The notes under the pieces were generated by a model, which did not search any database, was not told the DNA's origin, and was given only the letters and a program-made list of their open reading frames with translations. A stretch of 64,000 nucleotides of DNA, taken from assembly GCF_025751555.1 (NCBI RefSeq), contig NZ_JAOWLB010000001.1, positions 248,001 to 312,000 on the forward strand, in the 5' to 3' direction. Below, piece by piece: positions 36,507 to 45,978 of the stretch. The number at the start of each line of letters is the position of its first letter. The stretch's first letter is position 1. Made by a program: the position numbers and the translations under genes. Source of the stretch: Ruegeria aquimaris. Its GTDB lineage: Bacteria > Pseudomonadota > Alphaproteobacteria > Rhodobacterales > Rhodobacteraceae.

Positions 36507-38462
36507 TCAGCTTGCCGGCGCGTACCAGATGGGAGACGTGTAGGCACGCTCCTGCTGCGATGTCGGTGCGCCTTCGGGGATCTCGATCCCGTAGCGATAG
36601 GCATCGTAGACATACCAGGGCGGCGTAGGGATCTCCAAAACTCGGACGTAGTAGAAGGCAGGGCGTGCCGGATCGAAGTCCGGGTCGGTCCAGACGGTCG
36701 CAAGCTCGGATGCGCCGATCGAGTTTGCCCAGCTTGCCGTTGCCACATCCACCGTATCGCCTACCGCAGGCAGCTTACCATCCGCACCGGGGACACGCCC
36801 GTCGGACCATGCGACGTCGTAGACGGCTTCGCCGGTCGTGCCGTCCTCATTGAGCCAGCCCTTCACGACCTGGATGCGGTCAAGGTTGGCGCCAATCGGA
36901 TCCCTTAGCGCGGCCACCATGAAAGTCGGCGCCTCGGCGCCATCGGGCGCAGCCGACAGGTCAGCGCCCATGGGCACGCCTTTCGAATAGCCTACGGTTG
37001 ACGGAATACGAGAATCCAGGTCGGCCTTGTCAAAGTTCCAACCGCCGAAGAATCGAACTGCCATCCTGGGGCCGGTGGTGGCATAGACTTCCTTGCGCGC
37101 CATGGCGTCGAAGATGCTTTCGCGGGTATTCTCCTCTGCCCAGACTGCCGTGAGACCGGCGGCAACCATTTGCCAAGCGAAAAGCTCACCGTTTTCGTTC
37201 TTCATGAAAGGGTGCTGCATCCGCTCTGCGGACGGCTCGTAGCCGGTGTGCTTGCCAAAGAAATTCTCTTCTTCGGCGGTCACAAGACCGGTATGACTGT
37301 CGGTCGCCCCGCTGAAGCCAAACTTGTAGGGATTTGTCCCGAACTCGGTTTCCAGAGCGAGCCCGCTTTTCAGCGCTTCGCGGGCATATTCTCGTGCCAG
37401 CATGTCGTCGGTCTTGGCTTCGGACAGGTCGAGGTTCCCGATATCCCAGTTGTAATAGTCGGCAAACTCGTCGTTCGGGCTCAGAAATGGGTGTGCCTCG
37501 CCGTCTCCCTTGATCTGCGTAATTTCATACAGCGGTTCCCATTTGGCCCGGGCTTCCACATATTCCTGCGTGACGGGAGAGCCATCGAACCGGATGTCGA
37601 TCGGAAACATTACCCCGTTGGACAGGTTGCCGTTGTGTGCAAGCGCCAGCACCGCGCCATTGGTTTTTTTCTCGTAGGCCTCGAGATAGGCATAAAGATC
37701 CATCGGATCGGGGCTGCCCCACGGTGGTGTCATCACCATCGGCACGATCTGTCCAACGCGATCCGGTCCATCGCGGAAGATCACGTTGCGATGCATGTTG
37801 TTTCCCGCCACGAGCGAAGTCCATTCGAACCCGAGCATAGGGGTAAAAATGCCGGGCTCGTAGAACCGCTCAGCTGTCTTGAGGTTATCCGACCACAGCG
37901 TGGAGAACCGGCGCGACCCGGGCATGTAGTTGTTGAAAAGCGCTTCGTCGATGGTGCCCTGCGAGACGTTTGCGATCAGGTCAAGTGCGGTATCCACGGC
38001 GGTCTGCCCACCCGCGCGGAACCCGTCGGACCAGCGCTTGCCCTGTTCATAGCGGGTTACCGACGGGTTTGCCGCAAGCGCGTCGAAGATCATGCCCATG
38101 CCGTCCGAGTGATCCGCGATAACCAGCCAGTCTAGCGGACGCGATAGGCGAACGGGCTGGCCAGAGGACGCGATGATCTCTTCCCCGCGCGCAAAACGAT
38201 AAGCATCCTCATGGTCGAGGCGCGCACCGAAACCTCCGGCGTCCATGGATTGTCCCGTATGAAGATGCGTCTCTCCCCACAGCGGCCGTTCCGGGAAGGT
38301 CCGACCAGCATATGGTGAATAGGCGGGCGCTGGATAGGTATTCGCGAGCTGTTCCGAAGTCGGGGTCCATTCCTGCGCATGGGCTGGCATTGCCGAAGCG
38401 AAGACAGTCGTTGCGAGCAAGGCAATCCCGTTTGTTACGGCGGCGTGTCTCTGCTGTTTCAA
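36507..38462 (-). CDS. Secreted DUF3604 (PHP-like metallohydrolase) protein
   Basis: 651 residues from a TTG at 38462, chosen because GGAGGAGAAGGC lies directly upstream and the signal peptide (ending PAHA-QE) then starts correctly. Metal-site motifs of a PHP-like fold are seen: GETHLHTGQ (His66, His68), IADHSDGMG (about 116-122), [10 protein letters not shown] and GATDSHTGL. The family is DUF3604, reaction unknown; a phosphoesterase-like periplasmic hydrolase is the best guess. It sits back-to-back with a PPIase and HupE pair. The GC and codon use are lower than in the flanking pdh genes. Confidence 0.88.
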   Translation of the reverse strand: MKQQRHAAVTNGIALLATTVFASAMPAHAQEWTPTSEQLANTYPAPAYSPYAGRTFPERPLWGETHLHTGQSMDAGGFGARLDHEDAYRFARGEEIIASSGQPVRLSRPLDWLVIADHSDGMGMIFDALAANPSVTRYEQGKRWSDGFRAGGQTAVDTALDLIANVSQGTIDEALFNNYMPGSRRFSTLWSDNLKTAERFYEPGIFTPMLGFEWTSLVAGNNMHRNVIFRDGPDRVGQIVPMVMTPPWGSPDPMDLYAYLEAYEKKTNGAVLALAHNGNLSNGVMFPIDIRFDGSPVTQEYVEARAKWEPLYEITQIKGDGEAHPFLSPNDEFADYYNWDIGNLDLSEAKTDDMLAREYAREALKSGLALETEFGTNPYKFGFSGATDSHTGLVTAEEENFFGKHTGYEPSAERMQHPFMKNENGELFAWQMVAAGLTAVWAEENTRESIFDAMARKEVYATTGPRMAVRFFGGWNFDKADLDSRIPSTVGYSKGVPMGADLSAAPDGAEAPTFMVAALRDPIGANLDRIQVVKGWLNEDGTTGEAVYDVAWSDGRVPGADGKLPAVGDTVDVATASWANSIGASELATVWTDPDFDPARPAFYYVRVLEIPTPPWYVYDAYRYGIEIPEGAPTSQQERAYTSPIWYAPAS

Positions 38463-38791
38463 GCCTTCTCCTCCCAACGCTTCCAATTTTGCATTAAACC
38501 ACATTTTAGCGGTTTGGTCGAACAGTACCCATGACCGAGATCAAACGGACGCCGTGTTGGTATGAAGATTTGGCGCGGGCAATCTGGCCTGATTTAGGGA
38601 GTCCGTTTGGTGTCAAAGTTTTCGTGCCATGATACCCTTACGCATCGTAGAATGCATGGAATCCGGGTTAAGTGTCGCGAGGTTAGCAATTGTATATGTG
38701 CGAAGATCAATTTGGTTATTTGCGATAGCTTGCAATTGCATCGTCTAACGCAGAGCCTACCACTTAGTGACAATTGATACCCGAAGGTCTG
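38463..38791. promoter_or_regulatory. Divergent promoter region of the DUF3604 / PPIase module
   Basis: This 329-bp gap contains no gene that I can support. It is AT-richer than its surroundings and contains an inverted repeat: CAAACGGAC (38542-38550) and GTCCGTTTG (38601-38609), separated by 50 bp. It must contain the promoters of both divergent units. Confidence 0.5.
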
Positions 38792-39625
38792 ATGATACGC
38801 TTGCGCACGCTTCTCCTTTCTCCGCTTGTCCATTTCTTCGCGCTTGGTGCCCTGATCTTCGCCGCATACGCGGCGGTCGAGGATGAAACAGTTGCGCTCA
38901 ACCCCGATAAGATCAGCTTGAGCGAGAGCGAGGCAAACCGTCTGGTGCAGAACTTCATTGCCACCTGGAACCGCCCCCCGACGATCCGGGAGTTGGAGAA
39001 CCTGATGCAGTCATGGGCGCTGGAAGAGGCCCATGTCCGCGAGGCGCTGATCCTCGGACTTGATCAGGGCGACGTGGTCATCCGCCAGCGATTGAACCAG
39101 AAGATGAAGTTTCTGGCAGAATCGGGCGCCGCGATGCTGAAACCCGATGAGGTCATGCTTCAGACGTATCTGGACCAAAACCCGGAACGGTTCACTCAAC
39201 CCGCTCGAATGGCTCTGGAACAGGTCGTTGTACCCAGAGATCGGGATACCTCCAAGCTTCTGGCGCTGCTGGAGAACGGTGCCGACCCGGCGACGCTGGG
39301 GTCCGCCAGCCTACTGCCACGATCCTTTCCGATGACGCCTGCACCGGTGATCGACCGCACCTTCGGCGATGGGTTCCATGAGGCACTGGCCACCCTGCCG
39401 GTCGGACAATGGCAAGGCCCGGTCGAGAGCGGCTATGGCCTGCATCTCGTTCGGGTAATCGAGAGAATGGATGCCATGCTGCCGCCGCTGTCCGAAATTC
39501 GCGACCGGGTAGAGGCCGAATGGCTCGCGGCTGAGACAAAGAAGTTGCGCGAAAGCTTTGGTCAGGCGCTGCTGGATCGCTACACCGTTACCTTGCCCAA
39601 CGCCGAAGAAGTGCTGAACAGATGA
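38792..39625 (+). CDS. Membrane-anchored parvulin-type peptidyl-prolyl isomerase
   Basis: 277 residues from the ATG at 38792 (GAAGG upstream). One N-terminal membrane span (LVHFFALGALIFAAYAAV), a SurA/PpiC-like helical chaperone part (about 40-120), then a parvulin-like domain (about 130-255) with LPVGQWQGPVESGYGLHLVR. It would help fold secreted or membrane proteins. It overlaps the HupE gene by 4 bp (ATGA) and is divergent from DUF3604, so the three are probably one module. Confidence 0.85.
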   Translation: MIRLRTLLLSPLVHFFALGALIFAAYAAVEDETVALNPDKISLSESEANRLVQNFIATWNRPPTIRELENLMQSWALEEAHVREALILGLDQGDVVIRQRLNQKMKFLAESGAAMLKPDEVMLQTYLDQNPERFTQPARMALEQVVVPRDRDTSKLLALLENGADPATLGSASLLPRSFPMTPAPVIDRTFGDGFHEALATLPVGQWQGPVESGYGLHLVRVIERMDAMLPPLSEIRDRVEAEWLAAETKKLRESFGQALLDRYTVTLPNAEEVLNR

Positions 39626-40620
39626 AACGGCTGCTGTTACTTCTGCTCGTCATTTTCACCACCTGTCTGCCGGGATACGCGCCGGCCCATGCACTTGATC
39701 CGGGGTATCTCGATCTGTCGTCCATCGGGCAGGAGCGCTGGCGCGTGATCTGGCGTGCACCTGACGTGAACGGTCGAAAAATGCCCATAGAGGCGCGCCT
39801 TCCTGGGAACTGTTCACAGGAGCCGTCTCCGCCACCGTCCTTCGACGGACGTGCCTGGACAACCGCATGGGTCGCCAGCTGTCCAGGAGGCCTTGAGGGC
39901 GGTGTGATCGAGATCGTCGGGCTGGAGCAGACCAGGACGGAAACCCTGGTGCGGTACGAATTGGAACCCGGGCAGACGCAGGTGCATCGCCTGACGTCGA
40001 CCGAAACCGCCTTCACTGTACCCGAGGATCCCGGTGTTCTTGACATCCTTTCGAGCTACGTTGCGCTCGGAGCGACGCACATCCTCGAAGGCCTCGATCA
40101 CCTGCTTTTCGTCTTCGCGCTTGTGCTGCTGGTACGCGATCGTAATCGGTTGTTCTGGGCGATCACGGCGTTCACTGTGGCGCACAGCATCACGTTGGCT
40201 TCGGCCACTCTCGGCTGGCTGAACATTCCTCCTCCGCCCGTCGAGGCAGTCATCGCGCTCTCAATCGTGTTCCTTGCCTATGAGCTATCGCTTTTGCCGG
40301 AGAACCGTGACCCCTTGGCCGTGCGTTTCCCCTGGATCGTCGCTTTCGCTTTCGGCTTGATACATGGCTTGGGATTCGCCGGGGCACTGAGAGAGATCGG
40401 CTTGCCTGATGGAGATATTCCATTGGCGCTGTTTGCCTTCAACATCGGGGTGGAGTTTGGTCAGATCCTGTTTGTCGTTGTGGTACTGGCCATCGGGTTC
40501 GCGGCCCGGCTTGTCTATCCGGCAATCAAGGATCGAGCCGTTCAACTTGAACGCGTGACAAGTTACGGCATTGGTAGTCTCGCCGCCTTTTGGGTGATTG
40601 AACGGATTGCTGGGTTTTGA
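39622..40620 (+). CDS. HupE/UreJ family membrane protein with periplasmic N-terminal domain
   Basis: 332 residues. Signal peptide (to about 24), a soluble periplasmic domain (about 25-135) with three cysteines, then six or seven membrane spans. Conserved HupE/UreJ_2 motifs: GATHILEGLDHLLF (150-163), TAFTVAHSITL (182-192), FGLIHGLGFAG (244-254) and FNIGVEFGQ (273-281). HupE/UreJ proteins are linked to nickel/cobalt entry for hydrogenase and urease; no such enzyme is here. ATG overlaps the PPIase stop. Confidence 0.87.
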   Translation: MKRLLLLLLVIFTTCLPGYAPAHALDPGYLDLSSIGQERWRVIWRAPDVNGRKMPIEARLPGNCSQEPSPPPSFDGRAWTTAWVASCPGGLEGGVIEIVGLEQTRTETLVRYELEPGQTQVHRLTSTETAFTVPEDPGVLDILSSYVALGATHILEGLDHLLFVFALVLLVRDRNRLFWAITAFTVAHSITLASATLGWLNIPPPPVEAVIALSIVFLAYELSLLPENRDPLAVRFPWIVAFAFGLIHGLGFAGALREIGLPDGDIPLALFAFNIGVEFGQILFVVVVLAIGFAARLVYPAIKDRAVQLERVTSYGIGSLAAFWVIERIAGF

Positions 40621-40939
40621 GCGAAGTTCGAATGCATCGACCAACGTAATCACTGATGCGCTCTGAATGACCGCTCTTGGGAATAGCAGTTGCAGTGCGG
40701 CGAGGACTCCTTAGATCGTGCCTCATCGGATGTTCCAGTTTCGCTGCATCCGCAACACTCGGCTCCGTCCGCATCTTTCCAGTTCAGGCGCGACGCAGCG
40801 ACGGGTCCAATATCCTATCAATTCGAGCTAAATCCTTACCGCCCTATTCTGCACTCAGCTAGATTCGCCCCCTTGTGGTGCATGCGCCACGCCGATCTTG
40901 AACTTAGTCGGGCAAGAGCTTGTTGCGCACATCTACGCG
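40621..40939. other. Gap without a recognisable gene
   Basis: About 320 bp between the HupE stop and the IS end. Open frames on both strands are short and lack ribosome sites or domains. It may be debris from the deletion that removed the MFS C-terminus and most of the IS. Confidence 0.4.
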
Positions 40940-41913
40940 GCTCTGTTGCACAAATTGGTTGACGACCGAGGTTTCCCTTTCCCCGGGCGGACATATGCAG
41001 CGGCTTTCGTGACGGGTATGCCGAGGGCGGCATAGCCGTTCAAGACGGCGATGCGGACCTGGAGCTTGGCGACCTGGCGTTCGAAGTCCCGCGCCATCAG
41101 CCGCTGACCCAGCGGTATCACGCAATACGGCACCCGCAGGTATGCCGTCGCGCTCGGTACCGGCGGAAACCCGCAGAAAGAGGCAAAGGGCAAAAGATGC
41201 GTCTCAATGACACCTGTGGTCGTGAAACCGCAGATCAGAAAGCTCCAGAACAGGATGTGAAAGGTGGGCTGTCGGACGATGGCGACGAAATCCGCCGACA
41301 TCGAATCCTGGGCGTTCCCGTTACCATCTTCGATGCTAACCGCACGAGGTCGAAGGCTCGCCCGGATGCACGGGATCATGGCCAAGCTCATCATCGACAA
41401 GACGCCGAAGCTCCAGCGCCAACTCGCGAATGCGAGAAGCGCTGCGATCAACGGCACGACGATGAATTGCCCACCGGTCGCACCGGAAGTGGCTATGCCT
41501 GTGGCCAGGCCAGCATTCCTGTCAAATGATCTTGTGACCGCCGTCGCCACCACATGGGTGGCGACGATGCCAAAGCCGACAGCCCCGAAACCGGCAAACC
41601 CGATGATGAACATCCACTTTGCGGACATCGCCGCGACGATTGCACAGCCGATCCCAAGCAGCCCCATCCCCAGGTTCAGCGCGAAACCCGGTCCCTTGGT
41701 ATCGACCATGCGTCCGGCGAATGGCGCCACAGCGGCCATGACGATCAGCGCCGTCGCGCCGACACCGGAGATGTAGCTGGTCGACCACCCAAACTCCGCC
41801 TGCCAGACCGGCATCATGAGGCCAAGCGCCGCGCGTGCCGAAAACGCCAGCGAAAGCGCAAGGAACCCGACGAAGACGATCGTCCAGTTCTTGTTTGTCA
41901 CAGCCGCGCGCAT
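40933..41913 (-). pseudogene. MFS transporter truncated and fused to IS sequence
   Basis: A normal start at ATG 41913 (GGAGACAATC upstream) begins MRAAVTNKNWTIVFVGFLAL and runs through about seven spans of an MFS carrier of the monocarboxylate/oxalate type. After about 258 residues (PPVPSATAY) the reading frame enters the C-terminal coding end of a transposase (PLGQRLMARDFERQ, RIAVLNGYAALGIPVT) and stops at 40933. The second half of the transporter is missing, so transport is almost certainly lost. Its divergent LysR regulator is also broken. Confidence 0.88.
40940..41135 (-). mobile_element. IS remnant (IS5-family-like right end)
   Basis: The left boundary GGCTCTGTTGCACAAA matches terminal inverted repeats of IS5-group elements (IS903 type). 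The enclosed minus-strand sequence encodes the last 60-65 residues of a transposase common in Rhodobacteraceae. The other end and the catalytic domain are absent; the junction with the MFS gene lies near 41124-41140. Confidence 0.75.
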
Positions 41914-42005
41914 GATTGTCTCCTTTTTCGGACAATCTGCTGGATTCCAGAGGTTCGGGAAAACGAAAAGCTGGCCGTTTTGCTTTAGCTCAGCTAAAGC
42001 ATGGC

Positions 42006-42899
42006 ATGCCGCTGCCCATTCGCGATCTCTACACATTCTTTGTCGTTGCCAGAACCGGCGCGATGCAGTCTGCGGCGCAGGAATTGGGCGTGACGCCGGG
42101 GGCGATCAGCCAGCGCATCAGATCGATCTAAGTCCGTTATGGCAAACGCCTGTTTGTTCGGAGTCGCGACGGCGTTTCGCTTACGGCATCCGGCAAGGCA
42201 CTGTGGAAAGAGGTAAAAAGTGCCTTTTCCCAGATCGAAACGTCGCACAACCGACACTTCGGCAAGGATGGAAAAGCGACCCTGCGGATCAGTGCCGCGC
42301 CGACCTTCGCGCATTCCTTCCTGGTCTCGAATCTGGCGTCATTCAACAGGGAGCACCCGGGAGTCAGGTTCAGTATCGAAACAGATGATCGACTGGTGGA
42401 CTTGCGATCCGAGCCAATAGACCTCGCGATCCGGCACGGGTTGGGTGACTATGCCGGTCTCAGGTCGGAGTGGCTATGTTCGCCTGAGCTGATCCTTGTC
42501 GGCAGCCCGACGTTGTTGGAAACCCAACAACCGGTCAAAGAACCGAAGGACTGCCTTCGCTTCACGCTCCTGCCCGATGAGACCGGACTTGATTGGGCGC
42601 TCTGGTTCGAAGCTCATGGCGTGAACGGGGCTGCTCCGTCATACGGCACCGCGTTCAAGGACGGGTTCCTGACAGTAAAGGCCGCCATACGCGGGCAAGG
42701 TCTCGCTCTCATCAGCGATATCTATGTTCGTGAAGAGCTGGAAGATGGGCGGCTTGTCCGGCTTCTGCCTGGAAGCTGGCCGACGAAATTCGCCTACTAC
42801 GCGGTCGCGTTGCCCGAAACATTCGAACGACCCGCGGTGAGGGCTTTCGTGAAGTGGATCAGCGCCGAGTGCGCTGTCGAGCAGAGCCATCAAGAGTAA
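42006..42899 (+). pseudogene. LysR-family regulator (GcvA-like) with in-frame stop
   Basis: The frame from ATG 42006 reads MPLPIRDLYTFFVVARTGAM and a normal HTH (AAQELGVTPGAISQRIRSI), then TAA at 42129-42131 where the family has Glu, and continues in the same frame (VRYGKRLFVRSRDGVSLTAS) to a proper end at 42899. A single G-to-T change would explain the stop. Everything else is intact over 298 codons, so the loss looks recent. It is divergent from the truncated MFS gene it presumably controlled. Confidence 0.88.
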
Positions 42900-43118
42900 G
42901 CTACCAGCCTTTGAAAGCATTTCACCAAGAGCGGAGGTTTACCTATCAAAGTCGAACGGCAGCTTCGTCTACGCTAAATGGACACTGAGGCAAGCCAGCT
43001 AAAGCACTACTGAGAGCACCACTGGAACTCCAAGCGGGAGCGTGCGCCTTTCTTCCTACTCGAGATACATACATGCACCACAACCGCCGCCAGCACCAAA
43101 CCAGCGGCGGCGCGCCGA

Positions 43119-44183
43119 TCAGTATTGATAGCCGGGGGTCGAGGCGGACAGGGCCTGCTCGGCCTCGTTCATCTCAGCCGCAATATCCTCGAACAGCGGT
43201 GTCGACAGGTAGCGCTCGCCGGTATCGGGCAGCATCGCCAGCAGGACCGAGCCTTCGGGCGCGGCCTCGGCCACCTTCATCGCCGCCGCCAGGCTGGCGC
43301 CGCCAGAAATACCGGTCAGGATACCTTCCTCGGCCGCCAGCCGTTTGGACCAGGCGATGCTTTCCGGGCCGCTCACCGGCTCCAGACCATCGAAGTACCC
43401 CTTGTCCAGCGCCTCTTGCAGTACCAGCGGGATGAAATCCGGGGTCCAGCCCTGGATCGGATGTGGGTTGAAGGCGGGATGGGTCGCGGCCGGTTCGCCC
43501 TCGGCATTGCGCTGTTGCGCCTCACCCGACTGCACCAGCGCGGCATTGGCGGGCTCGCTCAGGGTGATCTTCAGATCGGGCCGCGCGCCTTTGAGGACCC
43601 GGCCCAAACCGGTGACGGTGCCGCCGGTGCCATAGCCCAGCACCACGTGATCCAGCCGCTCACCGTCGAAATCCCCCAGGATCTCCTGCGCGGTGGTGGC
43701 CTCGTGGATGTCGGCGTTGTCCTTGGTCTCGAACTGATGCGCCAGGAACCAGCCGTTTGCCTCGGCCAGTTCCTTGGCTTTCACCACCATGCCGACCGCC
43801 TTGTCCTCCTTGCGGGTCAGCACCACCTTGGCGCCCAGCATCCGCATCAGGCGGCGACGCTCGACCGAGAAGCCGTCATGCATGGTGATGACCAGCGGAT
43901 AGCCCTTGGCGGCACAGACCATGGCCAGCCCGATGCCGGTATTGCCGCTGGTCGCCTCGACCACGGTCTGGCCCGGCTGCAACCGGCCCTCGCGTTCGGC
44001 GGCCTCGATGATGTTCAGCGCCAGCCGGTCCTTGACCGATCCCGCCGGGTTGAACGCCTCGAATTTCACATACATGGTGACATGAGCGGGAGCGATCCTG
44101 TTCAGCCGGATCACGGGCGTATTGCCCACCGTTTCCAGGATCGATCCATAAAGCCGCCCGCGGCCCTCGGTGCTGAAGATCAT
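43119..44183 (-). CDS. cysK: Cysteine synthase / O-acetylserine sulfhydrylase
   Basis: 354 residues from ATG 44183 (AGGGGG upstream). PLP Lys51 lies in FNPAGSVKDRLA, the substrate loop is TSGNTG (78-83), and the phosphate-binding GYGTGGTVTG and C-terminal GISGGAS are intact. It makes cysteine from O-acetylserine and sulfide. The cysE gene lies upstream on the same strand, so the two supply substrate in order. The longest frame begins 25 codons earlier without a ribosome site. Confidence 0.96.
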   Translation of the reverse strand: MIFSTEGRGRLYGSILETVGNTPVIRLNRIAPAHVTMYVKFEAFNPAGSVKDRLALNIIEAAEREGRLQPGQTVVEATSGNTGIGLAMVCAAKGYPLVITMHDGFSVERRRLMRMLGAKVVLTRKEDKAVGMVVKAKELAEANGWFLAHQFETKDNADIHEATTAQEILGDFDGERLDHVVLGYGTGGTVTGLGRVLKGARPDLKITLSEPANAALVQSGEAQQRNAEGEPAATHPAFNPHPIQGWTPDFIPLVLQEALDKGYFDGLEPVSGPESIAWSKRLAAEEGILTGISGGASLAAAMKVAEAAPEGSVLLAMLPDTGERYLSTPLFEDIAAEMNEAEQALSASTPGYQY

Positions 44184-44401
44184 CGCATGCCCCCTAGTCA
44201 AATGGCAGAGAATTTTGTTGTTCCACAGAACAATGCGTCCGCCGGGGCCACAGTTCAAGACAGCCCATACGCAATAGGACCGACCTTTGCCGGTTGCATT
44301 GATATGAAGAACTTTCGGCCGACATGGACCGGCGCTTGGGGTAAATGGTCGCCGTCAAGCTTATCCGACAGAACAGTTTCCTGCGATGGGGGAAACAGGA
44401 A

Positions 44402-44420
44402 CGGGGCGCAATGCGCCCCG
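44402..44420 (-). terminator. Perfect hairpin between cysE and cysK
   Basis: CGGGGCGC-AAT-GCGCCCCG: 8-bp perfect stem and triloop, about 42 bp after the cysE stop. There is no T-run, so it may only slow or process the transcript. It lies in the cysE - cysK gap. Confidence 0.4.
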
Positions 44421-44462
44421 CCCCTCTCAGAGAATGCTTAGATCCCCGCTCCGGCCCGGATC

Positions 44463-45275
44463 CTAATCGGAGCCGTTCGGGAACCGCTGATCCATGTTGA
44501 TCGAGGGTTGGTCGCACCCCGCCTCGCCCACGATCTTGGCCGGGATGCCCGCGACGGTCTTGCAGGGCGGCACCTCGCTCAGCACAACCGAACCGGCCGC
44601 GATGCGGCTGCAATGGCCGATCCTGATATTGCCCAGCACCTTGGCGCCCGCCCCGATCAGCACTCCATCGCCGATCTTGGGGTGGCGGTCCTCTTCTTCC
44701 TTGCCGGTACCGCCCAATGTCACCGAATGCAGCATCGACACATTGTCGCCGACTACTGCCGTTTCGCCGATGACGATGGAATGGGCATGGTCGATCATGA
44801 TCCCCTTGCCGATCCGGGCCGCCGGGTGAATGTCGACACCAAAGATCTCGGACACGCGCATCTGGAAGAAATACGCCAGATCGTGGCGTTTGCGCGTCCA
44901 CAGCCAATGCGCGACACGATAGGCCTGCATCGCCTGGTAGCCCTTGAAATACAGGATCGGCTGCAACAAGCGGTGGCAAGCCGGATCGCGTTCGTAGACG
45001 GCCATCAGATCGGCACGCGCGGCCTCGACCAGTTCGGGCGCGCTTTCATAGGCCTCGTCGACAATCTCGCGCAGGACCATCATCGACATCTCGTTCGAGC
45101 AGAGCTTGGCCGCGATACGGTACGAGAGCGCCTTTTCCAGGTTCCTGTGGTGCAGGATACAGGCGTGGACCAGCCCGCCCATCAACGGTTCCTTGTCCAC
45201 GGCCTCCAGTGCTTCGGCGGTGATCCGGTCCCAGACCGGGTCGACGGGGGCGAGTTTGGTGCGTGTTTCCATCAT
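44463..45275 (-). CDS. cysE: Serine O-acetyltransferase
   Basis: 270 residues. The N-terminal helical domain (about 1-150) is followed by a left-handed beta-helix of hexapeptide repeats (VDIHPAARIGKGIMIDHAHS, then GETAVVGDNVSMLHSVTLGG). Catalytic Asp-His pair in IDHAHS and His in SVTLGGTG context. It acetylates serine for CysK, and its C-terminus normally binds CysK. Divergent from the DksA-like gene. Confidence 0.96.
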   Translation of the reverse strand: MMETRTKLAPVDPVWDRITAEALEAVDKEPLMGGLVHACILHHRNLEKALSYRIAAKLCSNEMSMMVLREIVDEAYESAPELVEAARADLMAVYERDPACHRLLQPILYFKGYQAMQAYRVAHWLWTRKRHDLAYFFQMRVSEIFGVDIHPAARIGKGIMIDHAHSIVIGETAVVGDNVSMLHSVTLGGTGKEEEDRHPKIGDGVLIGAGAKVLGNIRIGHCSRIAAGSVVLSEVPPCKTVAGIPAKIVGEAGCDQPSINMDQRFPNGSD

Positions 45276-45359
45276 GGCCTGTCATCCTTTGCTGCGCCTA
45301 ATCTAGCGAGATAGGTTGGATTTGACCAACCGCAATGCGTGATCGAAGGAACAACAAAA

Positions 45360-45698
45360 ATGAATAGTCAGGATCTGTCTTCCCTTCGCGATCTCATTGC
45401 CCGGCGCCTCGCTGAGCTGGACGCGGGCTCGGATGCGGGCCGCGACGCCCGGTCCATCGTGGAACTGGACCAGCAGGCGGTGGGCAGGCTCAGCCGGATG
45501 GACGCCTTGCAGAACCAGGCAATGGCCAAGGCCCAGCAGACCCGCCGGGATATCGAAAAACGCCGCCTGCACCTGGCCTTGCAACGGATGGACGAGGGCG
45601 AATACGGCTATTGCGACACCTGTGGCGAGGATCTGCCATTGGGGCGGCTGCACATTGATCCCGCCGCCACATCATGTGTCAGTTGTTCACGCGGGTAG
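45360..45698 (+). CDS. DksA/TraR-type C4 zinc-finger protein
   Basis: 112 residues. A helical coiled-coil N-terminus (about 1-80) and a zinc finger with Cys85, Cys88, Cys106 and Cys109 (CDTCGE ... CVSC). The family binds RNA polymerase or acts as a small regulator. AAGGA lies upstream of the ATG. Its last 20 bp overlap the convergent gene at 45679, tail to tail. Confidence 0.85.
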   Translation: MNSQDLSSLRDLIARRLAELDAGSDAGRDARSIVELDQQAVGRLSRMDALQNQAMAKAQQTRRDIEKRRLHLALQRMDEGEYGYCDTCGEDLPLGRLHIDPAATSCVSCSRG

Positions 45699-45975
45699 AC
45701 GCGCGGGCGATCAGCGCCCGCAGGACCGTTTCGAAACACAGGCAATAGTCACGGTTGTCAAACCCGGGCTCGTCGGCCAGCACCCGTTTGCGCGCGGCCG
45801 ACATAAGCGACCCGTTGCCAAACAGCGGGTGTATCCGCCCGGTTCTTTGAACATGCCTGTCGGCAATCTCCGCTTCGGCGATCATACGTCGGCAGAGCAC
45901 CTCGCGGCCAGGGGCGGGCGCGTTCAGCAGAACGCGCGCCGCCGCCGAGACATCGCCATGCAGGACTGGCCGCAT
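45679..45975 (-). CDS. Conserved small protein at the end of the GTA operon
   Basis: 98 residues, start 3 bp after the g15 stop (TGA TCC ATG), so probably translated with the GTA cluster. The protein is helical and has no catalytic motif: RPVLHGDVSAAARVLLNAP and FGNGSLMSAARKRVLADEPG. Function unknown; a GTA accessory or host gene are both possible. Confidence 0.65.
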   Translation of the reverse strand: MRPVLHGDVSAAARVLLNAPAPGREVLCRRMIAEAEIADRHVQRTGRIHPLFGNGSLMSAARKRVLADEPGFDNRDYCLCFETVLRALIARASTRVNN

Positions 45976-45978
45976 GGA

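Noticed and set aside
36352-36543. 63-residue plus-strand frame
   Set aside because: It is antisense to the DUF302 remnant, whose domain reads clearly on the minus strand.
42396-42899. Separate 167-residue gene inside the LysR region
   Set aside because: It is in the same frame as the LysR start at 42006 and is the effector-domain half after the in-frame stop, with no start signal of its own.
43084-43110. CCGCCGC / GCGGCGG inverted repeat downstream of cysK
   Set aside because: 13-nt loop and no T-run on the minus strand; could be chance in GC-rich DNA.
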